From Leucobacter tardus (GTDB lineage: Bacteria; Actinomycetota; Actinomycetes; Actinomycetales; Microbacteriaceae), in contig NZ_JAGFBF010000002.1 of NCBI RefSeq assembly GCF_017583045.1, positions 1 through 64,000 of the forward strand: a stretch of 64,000 nt of DNA, written 5' to 3'. The position numbers and the translations under genes are program-made. Below, piece by piece: positions 16,807 through 24,346 of this stretch; position 1 is the stretch's first letter; each line of letters begins with the position of its first letter. Under the pieces are notes generated by a model that did no database searches, was not told the DNA's origin, and saw nothing but the letters and a program-made list of their open reading frames with translations.

Positions 16807-17747
16807 GACTGCAGGGCACCGGCACCGGGATCCCGCCGTGGTCGATGGCGGTCGCGGCCATGATGCTGATCCAAGTCTCCAACGCGCTCTCGGTCAGCGT
16901 GATCGCAGCGATCGGGCCCGCCGGCACGGCGTGGCTGCGCATGTGCTTCGGCACGCTGTTCCTCTGGGCGATCGCGCGCCCGGCCCTGCGCAGCATTCGC
17001 GCGCGCGACATCCCGAACCTCGTCGCGCTCGGAGCGGCGACCGGAGGAATGACCACGCTGTTCCTCGCGGCGATCGACCGCATCCCGCTCGGCACCGCCG
17101 TGGCGATCGAGTTTCTCGGGCCGCTGACGGTAGCGGCGATCGCCAGCACGCACCGTCGCGCCCTCATCTGGCCGGTGCTCGCACTCGCCGGCGTCGTGCT
17201 GCTCACCGAGCCGTGGCACGGCGACATCGATCTCGTCGGCGTCGGGTTCGCGCTCGCCGCAGCCGTCTGCTGGGCGTTCTACAACGTCTTCACCCAGCGC
17301 GTCGGCGACCGGTTCTCCGGCATCAGCGGGCTCTCCCTCACGATCCCGATCGGCGCGCTGCTCACGATGCCGTTCGGTCTGCCCCAAGTCGTCACCGGCG
17401 ACTTCTCCTGGGGGGTGCTCGGCCTCGTAGCGGGCATCGCGCTCATCACGCCCGTCGTGTCGTTCGGACTCGAGATGCTCGCGCTGCGACGCATGACCCA
17501 CTCGGCGTTCGGAACGCTGCTGTCGATCGAGCCGGCATTCGGCGTGATCATGGGGCTGCTGCTGCTCAGCCAGTCGCCGACGATCCTGCAGGTCATCGGC
17601 ATCGCCGTCGTGATCGTCGCCGGCATCGCTGCGCAGCGGGGCGGGATCCGGGATCGCCTGCCCGGAGTGGCGAGCGACACCGTCACCGCTCACGTGCCCG
17701 CCCCGAACGCGGAGCGGGAGCCCGGTCGAGGACCGGACTCCCGCTGA
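16803..17747 (+). CDS. EamA-family exporter, RhtA-like (threonine/homoserine type)
   Basis: A 314-residue membrane protein with ten hydrophobic helices arranged as two EamA repeats (about residues 10-140 and 150-285). Typical RhtA-like features are SVIAAIGPAGTAWLRM, GTAVAIEFLGPLTVA near residue 97 and GTLLSIEPAFGVIMGLL near residue 235. The family exports small amino acids such as threonine and homoserine. The Asp-family genes lysA, hom and thrB lie 3-6 kb downstream, which fits but does not prove such a substrate. ATG 16803 is the only start in frame near the first helix, and translation appears coupled to the 16-codon mini-ORF. Confidence 0.85.
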   Translation: MRLQGTGTGIPPWSMAVAAMMLIQVSNALSVSVIAAIGPAGTAWLRMCFGTLFLWAIARPALRSIRARDIPNLVALGAATGGMTTLFLAAIDRIPLGTAVAIEFLGPLTVAAIASTHRRALIWPVLALAGVVLLTEPWHGDIDLVGVGFALAAAVCWAFYNVFTQRVGDRFSGISGLSLTIPIGALLTMPFGLPQVVTGDFSWGVLGLVAGIALITPVVSFGLEMLALRRMTHSAFGTLLSIEPAFGVIMGLLLLSQSPTILQVIGIAVVIVAGIAAQRGGIRDRLPGVASDTVTAHVPAPNAEREPGRGPDSR

Positions 17748-17757
17748 GTGTTGCTCG

Positions 17758-17830
17758 TGCCCCCGGAGAGATTCGAACTCCCGACCTACGGTACCGGAAA
17801 CCGGCGCTCTATCCCCTGAGCTACGGAGGC
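17758..17830 (-). tRNA. tRNA-Arg (anticodon CCG)
   Basis: The 73-nt minus-strand sequence folds as a cloverleaf: acceptor GCCTCCG/CGGGGGC with one U-G pair, D arm GCTC/GAGC, anticodon loop TTCCGGT, T loop TTCGAAT and discriminator A. The CCA end is not encoded. The first anticodon-stem pair is a C-U mismatch. It reads CGG codons, which are abundant in this GC-rich genome. It lies next to, and divergent from, argS, whose product charges it. Confidence 0.93.
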
Positions 17831-17911
17831 GAGTACTGCAACCAGACCAGCGTAGCGCACATCGCGAGACCGCGTGACCGCCGTGGTCAGGAGCCGGGAC
17901 CGTGCGGTCAC

Positions 17912-17917
17912 TAGAAT
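17912..17917 (+). promoter_or_regulatory. Leaderless -10 box for argS
   Basis: TAGAAT ends 7 nt before GTG 17925 and overlaps an alternative in-frame ATG at 17916, which argues for the GTG start. Confidence 0.6.
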
Positions 17918-17924
17918 GGGGCGG

Positions 17925-19619
17925 GTGACTCCCCAAGAACTCTCGCTCGCTCTCGCCCGCATCCTGACCGACATCGTCGAGGAGCGACGCTCGCGAACCG
18001 AGGGCGGGGCAACGGGTGAGCTCGTCGTGACCGTTCAGGACACGCAGGTCGAACGGCCGAAGAACCGCGATCACGGCGACTGGTCGTCCAATGCCGCGAT
18101 GAAGTTCGCGAAGCGACTGGGCGTACCCCCGCGCGAGCTCGCCGAGCAGATCATCAGCCGTGCCGCCGAGATCGACGGCGTCGCGCGCGCCGAGATCGCC
18201 GGTCCCGGCTTCATCAACCTCACGCTCGATGTCGCGAGCGCGGGGGAGACGGCGCGTCGCGTCGTCGAGCAGGGCGCCGCGTACGGGCGCGGCGATGCGC
18301 TCGCCGGGCAGGTCATCAACATGGAGTTCGTCAGCGCGAATCCGACCGGTCCGCTGCACATGGGGCACACCCGGTGGGCGGCGCTCGGCGACTCGACCGC
18401 CCGCGTGCTGCGCGCGGCCGGCGCCGAGGTGACGAGCGAGTACTACATCAACGACGCGGGCGCGCAGATGAACAAGTTCGGCCGCTCGGTGCTCGCCGCC
18501 GCGCTGCACGAGCCGGCACCCGAAGACGCGTACCCCGGCGAGTACATCCAGCAGCTGGGCAGCCGAGTGCGCGAGCAGTTGCCGAACCTCGCCGAGCTCG
18601 CTGACCAGGACCGCGATGCGGCGCTGGATCAGGCGCAGGAGCTCGCCTATCAGCTGCAGCTCGCCGAGATCAAGGATTCGCTCGAGCGCTTCAACGTGCA
18701 CTTCGACGTGTTCTTCTCGGAGCGCACCCTGCACGCACCGGGTGAGCACGGGGAGCCGAGCCCGATCGAGGCGGCCATCGACCGACTGCGGGAGCAGGGG
18801 CACGTCTTCACCGAGGACGACGCCATCTGGGTGCGCACCACCGACTTCGGCGATGACAAGGATCGCGTCTTCACCCGCGGCAACGGCGTGTACACGTACT
18901 TCGCCGCCGACGCGGCGTACTACCTGTCGAAGATGGACCGCGGATTCGGCGAGAAGATCTATCTGCTCGGCGCCGACCACCACGGCTACATCGGCCGGCT
19001 CACGGCGATCGCCGGTGCGGCGGGCGACAACATCGAGACCGACATCACCGTGCTCATCGGCCAGCTCGTGAACCTCAACGGCGCACGACTGTCGAAGCGC
19101 GCGGGCAACATCATCGAGCTCGATGATCTGCTCGAGTGGTTGGGAGCGGACGCGCTGCGCTACTGGCTCGCCAGGTACCCCGCAGACTCGCCGCTCGCGC
19201 TCGACGGCGAGCAGCTGCGGAGCCGCACGAACGACAACCCCGTCTTCTACGTGCAGTACGCGCACGCGCGCACCTGCGCCGTCGACCGGAACGCGGCCAC
19301 CGCGGGGATCGACCGCTCGACCTTCGCTCCAGGGCTTCTGGAGCACCCCACCGAGACGGATCTGCTGGGCAAGCTGCAGCAGTACCCCGGCATCGTCGCG
19401 GGCGCAGCGGAGCTGCGCGAACCGCACCGCGTGACGCGGTACCTCGAGGAGCTCGCCGCGTCCTTCCACCGCTGGTACGACAACTGCCGCGTCATCCCGC
19501 TCGGCGAGGAGCCCGTCGGCGACCTGCACCGCACACGCCTCTGGCTGAACGACGCGGCGGGCCAGGTGCTGCGCAACGGACTGGACCTCATCGGCGTCAC
19601 GGCACCGGAACGGCTCTGA
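17925..19619 (+). CDS. argS: Arginyl-tRNA synthetase
   Basis: A 564-residue class I synthetase that attaches arginine to tRNA-Arg. Visible elements are the N-terminal additional domain, the HIGH box as HMGH (145-148) in SANPTGPLHMGHTRWAALGD, the LSKRAG form of the KMSKS loop at 389-394, and a C-terminal DALR-type anticodon-binding domain ending FHRWYDNCRVIP...LDLIGVTAPERL. GTG 17925 is chosen over the upstream ATG because of the leaderless -10 box. It starts the conserved argS, LmeA-like, lysA, hom, thrB run and lies beside a tRNA-Arg gene. Confidence 0.96.
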   Translation: MTPQELSLALARILTDIVEERRSRTEGGATGELVVTVQDTQVERPKNRDHGDWSSNAAMKFAKRLGVPPRELAEQIISRAAEIDGVARAEIAGPGFINLTLDVASAGETARRVVEQGAAYGRGDALAGQVINMEFVSANPTGPLHMGHTRWAALGDSTARVLRAAGAEVTSEYYINDAGAQMNKFGRSVLAAALHEPAPEDAYPGEYIQQLGSRVREQLPNLAELADQDRDAALDQAQELAYQLQLAEIKDSLERFNVHFDVFFSERTLHAPGEHGEPSPIEAAIDRLREQGHVFTEDDAIWVRTTDFGDDKDRVFTRGNGVYTYFAADAAYYLSKMDRGFGEKIYLLGADHHGYIGRLTAIAGAAGDNIETDITVLIGQLVNLNGARLSKRAGNIIELDDLLEWLGADALRYWLARYPADSPLALDGEQLRSRTNDNPVFYVQYAHARTCAVDRNAATAGIDRSTFAPGLLEHPTETDLLGKLQQYPGIVAGAAELREPHRVTRYLEELAASFHRWYDNCRVIPLGEEPVGDLHRTRLWLNDAAGQVLRNGLDLIGVTAPERL

Positions 19620-19622
19620 CCC

Positions 19623-20369
19623 GTGCGGGCGCTGGTCAGGATCCTCGGCGTCGTCGTCGCACTGGCGGTGCTCGCCGGCGCCGCTGAGGTCGCGCTCCGC
19701 CTCATCATTCCGAACGTGATCGCGAACGCGGTGCGCGAGCAGGTCGGTCTCAGCGAGGACCACCCGGTGGACGTGTCGCTCGGCGGCTCCGCACTGCTGC
19801 ACGCGGTCACCGGCCGCGTCGGCGACGTGACGATCGGCGTGGACGACCTCCCGCTGCCCGGCGGGATCGTCGTGAACGCGCGGTTGCACGCGGATTCGGC
19901 GCCGTTCGATCCGTCCTCGGGCGATCTGCGCGGCGGAACGGGGGCACTCACGGTGACCGGCGATCAGCTGCCGGGCGTCGTGAGTGCGCTGACGCGCGGC
20001 GTCGCCGAAAGCGGCGAGGTGCGCGACGGAGAGCTCGTCGTCGGCCGCGACGTCTCCGTCTTCGGGTTCACCGTGCCGGTCTCGCTCGGACTCGAGCTCG
20101 GTGTCGCGAACGGCGATGTGCAGCTCACCCCCACCCAGGTGAGCGCATCGGGTCTCGACCTCAGCTCCGAGCAGATCGCCGGTGCCGCGGCGCCGGTGCT
20201 CGGCGATCTGCTCGAGACGCACACCGTCTGCATCGCCGATGAACTGCCGCGGGGCGTCACGCTCACGGGCATCGATCTCTCGACGACCGGGAGCGCGACC
20301 CTGCAGGCCGACCTGTCTCCCGGGATCCTGTCCGACCCGAGTGAACAGGATCCGGGCGTCTGCGAGTGA
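19623..20369 (+). CDS. LmeA-like phospholipid-binding protein (DUF2993)
   Basis: A 248-residue protein with an N-terminal signal or anchor (VRILGVVVALAVLAGAAEVALRL) followed by a DUF2993-type beta-rich domain: NVIANAVREQVG, then VSLGGSALLHAVTGRVGDVTIGVDDLPL. In mycobacteria LmeA is a periplasmic phospholipid-binding protein needed for lipomannan elongation. The general fold is what is recognised here, not that function. GTG 19623 begins 3 nt after the argS stop, so it is probably co-translated with argS. Confidence 0.8.
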   Translation: MRALVRILGVVVALAVLAGAAEVALRLIIPNVIANAVREQVGLSEDHPVDVSLGGSALLHAVTGRVGDVTIGVDDLPLPGGIVVNARLHADSAPFDPSSGDLRGGTGALTVTGDQLPGVVSALTRGVAESGEVRDGELVVGRDVSVFGFTVPVSLGLELGVANGDVQLTPTQVSASGLDLSSEQIAGAAAPVLGDLLETHTVCIADELPRGVTLTGIDLSTTGSATLQADLSPGILSDPSEQDPGVCE

Positions 20370-20407
20370 CCGCTGTCACACAAGCCGATCGCCGCATGCG
20401 CGTCGGT

Positions 20408-20413
20408 TAAGCT
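20408..20413 (+). promoter_or_regulatory. Putative lysA -10 box
   Basis: TAAGCT lies about 80 nt before the lysA ATG, leaving a leader of roughly 75 nt that carries the Shine-Dalgarno sequence GAGGAGC. No clear -35 is visible. Confidence 0.35.
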
Positions 20414-20496
20414 GGGACGGTCACAGCGGGCGGCTCCGCGATTCCCGAGGATCCCCCGCACCCGTCCCCGCACCCGCGAGACCCCGAGGAGCACCG

Positions 20497-21885
20497 ATGA
20501 CCGAGGCGCTCAACGCCGTCGACCCGCGTGTCTTCCCACCGTCGGTGCGGCGCGACGATGCGCACGGCGACGTGCAGATCGGCGGGGTCGCTGCCGCTGA
20601 GCTCGTTGCGCAGTTCGGCAGTCCGCTGTACGTCATCGACGCGGACGCCGCCAGGCAGCGCGCGCGCGAGGTGCGCGGAGCCCTGCAGCGCGAAGCGCGG
20701 CGCATCGGCACCGACGCCACCGTCTACTACGCGGGCAAAGCGTTCCTCTGCGTCGCGGTTGCGCAGTGGATGGCCGAGGAGGGGCTAGCCGTCGATGTCG
20801 CGAGCGGGGGCGAACTCGCCGTGGCGCTCGCGGCGGGCGTCGACCCGGCGCGCATCGGCTTCCACGGCAACAACAAGTCGGTCCCCGAGATCGATCGAGC
20901 CGTTCGGGCCGGTGTCGGCACGATCGTGCTCGACAGCGAGATCGAGATCGCCCGCGTCGCCGACGCCGCGCGGTCGGCAGGGGTGCGGCAGCGCGTGAGC
21001 CTCCGGGTGAACAGCGGCGTCCACGCCTCTACGCACGACTTCCTCGCCACCTCGCACGAGGATCAGAAGTTCGGTCAGCCGCTCGACGCCGCACCGCGTC
21101 TGGTCTCGGCGATCCTGACGCACGATCACCTGGACTTCGTCGGTCTGCACTGCCACATCGGGTCGCAGATCTTCGCGACCGACGGCTTCCGCGAATCGGC
21201 GAGACGGCTGCTCGGCGTGTACCAGGAGCTGGCGACGCTGACCGGAGCGCCGGTGCCCGAGCTGAACCTCGGCGGCGGGTTCGGGATCGCGTACACGCCG
21301 TCCGAAGCGGATGAGCTGCCCGCGATCGACGACATCGCGCGCGAGCTCGCCGACCTCGTCTCGGAGACCTGCACCGCGCTCGGCGTGCAGGTGCCGAGAC
21401 TCGCCTTCGAACCCGGCCGCACCATCATCGGCCAGGCGGGAATCACGCTGTACACGGTGGGAACGACGAAACCCGTCGCGCTCGCCGGCAGCGATGCGGG
21501 CCTCGACCCTGCGGACGCGGGGTTCCCCGAGCGCCTGTACGTGAGCGTGGACGGCGGCATGAGCGACAACGCTCGCCCGGCGCTCTACGGCGCGGACTAC
21601 CACGTCCGCATCGCGAACCGCGCGAGCGACGCCGATCCGGCACTCGTGCGCGTGGTCGGCAAGCACTGCGAATCGGGTGACATGGTGGTGCAGCGCGACC
21701 TGCTGCCCGGTGACGTCGCGCCGGGCGACCTGCTCGCCGTCGCTGCGACCGGCGCCTACTGCTGGTCGCTCTCGAGCACCTACAACTACGTTCCGCGTCC
21801 ACCGGTGGTGGCCGTGAGCGGGGGAGCCGCCCGCATGATCGTGCGCGGCCAGACCGAGGACGAGCTCCTCGCGCAGAGCGTCTGA
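20497..21885 (+). CDS. lysA: Diaminopimelate decarboxylase
   Basis: A 462-residue PLP-dependent enzyme of the alanine-racemase-fold III group. It converts meso-diaminopimelate to L-lysine, the last lysine step. The PLP lysine is Lys81 in YYAGKAFL. VDVASGGELAVAL, LNLGGGFGIAYTP, EPGRTIIGQAG and the HCESGDMVVQ active-site segment are all present. ATG 20497 follows GAGGAGCACCG and removes about 100 upstream codons that belong to no conserved sequence. It precedes hom and thrB, so lysine and threonine branches are adjacent. Confidence 0.97.
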   Translation: MTEALNAVDPRVFPPSVRRDDAHGDVQIGGVAAAELVAQFGSPLYVIDADAARQRAREVRGALQREARRIGTDATVYYAGKAFLCVAVAQWMAEEGLAVDVASGGELAVALAAGVDPARIGFHGNNKSVPEIDRAVRAGVGTIVLDSEIEIARVADAARSAGVRQRVSLRVNSGVHASTHDFLATSHEDQKFGQPLDAAPRLVSAILTHDHLDFVGLHCHIGSQIFATDGFRESARRLLGVYQELATLTGAPVPELNLGGGFGIAYTPSEADELPAIDDIARELADLVSETCTALGVQVPRLAFEPGRTIIGQAGITLYTVGTTKPVALAGSDAGLDPADAGFPERLYVSVDGGMSDNARPALYGADYHVRIANRASDADPALVRVVGKHCESGDMVVQRDLLPGDVAPGDLLAVAATGAYCWSLSSTYNYVPRPPVVAVSGGAARMIVRGQTEDELLAQSV

Positions 21886-21929
21886 ACGCCTGCCCCGCAC
21901 CTCAACTGACAATCGATCGGAGATTTTCT

Positions 21930-23240
21930 GTGAACGCATACCGTGACCTGCGCGTGGCCGTTCTGGGCTGCGGCTCGGTGGGGTCCCAGGTGGCCAGACT
22001 GATCCTCGAAGAGGGCGATGAGCTCGCGGCCAGGGTCGGCGCGCGCCTGACCCTCGTGGGCATCGCGGTGCGCGATCTCGATGCGCCGCGCGAGGCCGAC
22101 CTGCCCCGCGAGCTCTTCACCACCGATGCCGACCGGCTCGTGCTCGGAGCCGACGTCGTCGTCGAGCTCATGGGGGGCATCGAGCCCGCCCGGTCGCTCA
22201 TCGTGCGCGCGCTCGAGGGCGGAGCCGACGTCGTGACCGCGAACAAGGCGCTCATCGCCGCTCACGGGCCCGAACTGCGGGCCGCGTCCGAGCAGGTGGG
22301 CGCCCAGCTGTCGTACGAAGCGGCAGTGGCCGGCGCGATTCCGATCATCCGCCCGCTCGAGTGGAGTCTCGCCGGCGACCGCATCACCCGCGTCATGGGC
22401 ATCGTCAACGGCTCGACGAACTACATTCTCGACCGCATGGACCGTTTCGGCGACACCGCTGAAGATGCGATGCGCGTCGCCGCCGAGCTCGGCTTCCTCG
22501 AGGCCGATCCGACCCTCGACGTCGAGGGGTACGATGCGGCGCAGAAGGCGACGATCCTCGCGAGCATCGCCTTCCACACGGAGGTGCCCGTCGACAAGGT
22601 GCACCGCGAGGGCATCCGCGAGATCACCGCCGAACAGATCGAGACCGCGAAGCACGCCGGATCGGTCATCAAGCTGCTGGCCGTCGCCGAACGACTCGCC
22701 GCTTCGGACGGCACCCCGGGCGTTTCCGCGCGCGTCTACCCGGCGCTCATCAGTCGCGACCACCCGCTCGCCGCGGTGCACGAGGGCAAGAACGCCGTGT
22801 TCGTCGAAGCCGAGGCCGCCGGCGAGCTGATGTTCTACGGCGCCGGTGCCGGCGGCGTCGAGACCGCGTCGGCCGTGCTCGGCGATCTCGTGTCGGCCGC
22901 GCGTCGTCACGTCGTCGGCGGGCCGGGAATGCTCGGATCGAATCACGCGGCACTGCCGATCCTGCCGGTCGGCGAAGTGACGACCGCCTACCAGGTCATC
23001 CTCGAGGTGCGCGATCAGGCCGGCGTGCTCGCGACCATCGCGGGACTGCTCGCGCAGCACGGCGTCTCGGCCGAGAGCGTCGAGCAGTCGGTGCCGGCAG
23101 ACGCGCAGGGCACCGCCTCCCTCGTCATCGGCACGCACCGTGCGCGCGAGGCCGACCTCGCCGCCATGGTCGACGATCTGCGCGCCAGCGACGTCGTCAC
23201 CTCCGTGGTGAGCGTCCTGCGCCGCGAGGGGAACGCCTGA
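21930..23240 (+). CDS. hom: Homoserine dehydrogenase
   Basis: A 436-residue enzyme reducing aspartate semialdehyde to homoserine with NAD(P)H, the branch to threonine and methionine. It has an N-terminal Rossmann motif VAVLGCGSVGS (residues 10-19), VVTANKALIA, the catalytic-domain signature GIVNGSTNYIL, GYDAAQKATILA, and a C-terminal ACT domain (TAYQVILEVRDQAGVLATIAGLL) that gives threonine feedback in related enzymes. GTG 21930 has a CGGAG site upstream. The stop shares its last A with the thrB start. Confidence 0.96.
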   Translation: MNAYRDLRVAVLGCGSVGSQVARLILEEGDELAARVGARLTLVGIAVRDLDAPREADLPRELFTTDADRLVLGADVVVELMGGIEPARSLIVRALEGGADVVTANKALIAAHGPELRAASEQVGAQLSYEAAVAGAIPIIRPLEWSLAGDRITRVMGIVNGSTNYILDRMDRFGDTAEDAMRVAAELGFLEADPTLDVEGYDAAQKATILASIAFHTEVPVDKVHREGIREITAEQIETAKHAGSVIKLLAVAERLAASDGTPGVSARVYPALISRDHPLAAVHEGKNAVFVEAEAAGELMFYGAGAGGVETASAVLGDLVSAARRHVVGGPGMLGSNHAALPILPVGEVTTAYQVILEVRDQAGVLATIAGLLAQHGVSAESVEQSVPADAQGTASLVIGTHRAREADLAAMVDDLRASDVVTSVVSVLRREGNA

Positions 23241-24205
23241 TGAGCCGGTCGGGGTCGCGCGCCGTCCGCGTGCACGTTCCCGCCACGAGTGCGAACCTCG
23301 GACCGGGGTTCGACACGCTCGGACTCGCGCTCGCCTACGGCGACGAGCTCATCGCCGTCACGCGCGAGGAGACGGGGGCGACGGTGCGGATCACCGGCGT
23401 CGGCGAGGGCGCCGTGCCGACCGACGCCTCCAACCTCGTCGTCCGGTCGGCCGCCCACGTCTACGCGCGACTCGGTCGCGCCATGCCGGGTATCGACATC
23501 GAGGCGCACAACCGCATCCCCCACGGACGCGGCATGGGATCGTCGGGATCGGCGATCGTCGCGGGCGTCATGATCGCCGCCGGCCTGCTCGAGAGCGACC
23601 CCGAGTTTCCGATCGCGCTCTCCGAAGACGACCTGCTGGGGTACGCGACGGAACTCGAAGGGCATCCGGACAACGTGGCCCCCGCGCTCTTCGGAGGACT
23701 CACCATCGCCTGGACCGCGCCGACCGGGCCGCGATTCAAACGCCTGCTCGTGCACCGCGGCGTCTCGCCGCTCGTCCTCGTCCCCGAGTTCGAGGTGTCG
23801 ACGGCGCACGCGCGCAGCCTCCAGCCGGCGCACGTGCCCTACGAGGACGCCGTCTTCAACCTCTCGCGCTCGTCCCTGCTCATCGCGGCGCTCACCCAGA
23901 GCCCCGAGCTGCTCTTCGAAGCGACCGAGGATCGGCTGCACCAGAACTACCGCGCCGAGGCGATGCCGCAGACCCGCGACCTGGTCGCCGTCCTGCGCGA
24001 CGCGGGTCACGCGGCCGTCGTGTCGGGCGCCGGACCGTCGATCATGGTGCTCGCGGGCGACCCGGCCGAGCGGCTTGCCGCCGCCGACCTCGCCGCGGCG
24101 CACGGGGGCGACTGGACGCCCCTGATCCTCGCCGTCGACATCTTGGGTGCTACAGTGGAGGCGGTTCCTGCCGATGCGACGCTCTCGTCGCCCGGCACCG
24201 AGTGA
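23240..24205 (+). CDS. thrB: Homoserine kinase
   Basis: A 321-residue GHMP-family kinase that phosphorylates homoserine using ATP. VPATSANLGPGFDTLGLAL at the N-terminus, the ATP-binding PHGRGMGSSGSAIVAG near residue 95 and the C-terminal VSGAGPSIMVL motif are all intact. ATG 23240 overlaps the hom stop (TGATG), so the two are translationally coupled. Threonine synthase (thrC) is not in the window. Confidence 0.96.
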   Translation: MSRSGSRAVRVHVPATSANLGPGFDTLGLALAYGDELIAVTREETGATVRITGVGEGAVPTDASNLVVRSAAHVYARLGRAMPGIDIEAHNRIPHGRGMGSSGSAIVAGVMIAAGLLESDPEFPIALSEDDLLGYATELEGHPDNVAPALFGGLTIAWTAPTGPRFKRLLVHRGVSPLVLVPEFEVSTAHARSLQPAHVPYEDAVFNLSRSSLLIAALTQSPELLFEATEDRLHQNYRAEAMPQTRDLVAVLRDAGHAAVVSGAGPSIMVLAGDPAERLAAADLAAAHGGDWTPLILAVDILGATVEAVPADATLSSPGTE

Positions 24206-24228
24206 GCACCTGATCGGTGCCCGCACCG
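24194..24228 (+). promoter_or_regulatory. Overlapping alternative hairpins between thrB and rho
   Basis: The segment around GGTGC (24216-24220) can pair three ways: GGCACCGA (24194-24201) with TCGGTGCC (24214-24221); GCACC (24206-24210) with GGTGC (24216-24220); or CGGTGC (24215-24220) with GCACCG (24223-24228). Such mutually exclusive pairings in the leader of rho suggest an attenuator or a terminator for the thr operon. Confidence 0.4.
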
Positions 24229-24346
24229 GCGAACCGTTTCCTCGCCGTCATCGATGGCGATCCCCAGCACATTCGTGCGAATCCACGGGTTTGCGGGCAT
24301 CTGGCCCGAACGTGAGCCGTGGCACACCACTTCCGAAAGGACCATC

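Noticed and set aside
16692..20222. 1176-codon minus-strand frame across the tRNA and argS
   Set aside because: Composition is Arg/Asp/Glu-rich shadow sequence, it runs through a tRNA gene and antisense to argS, and no conserved motif is present.
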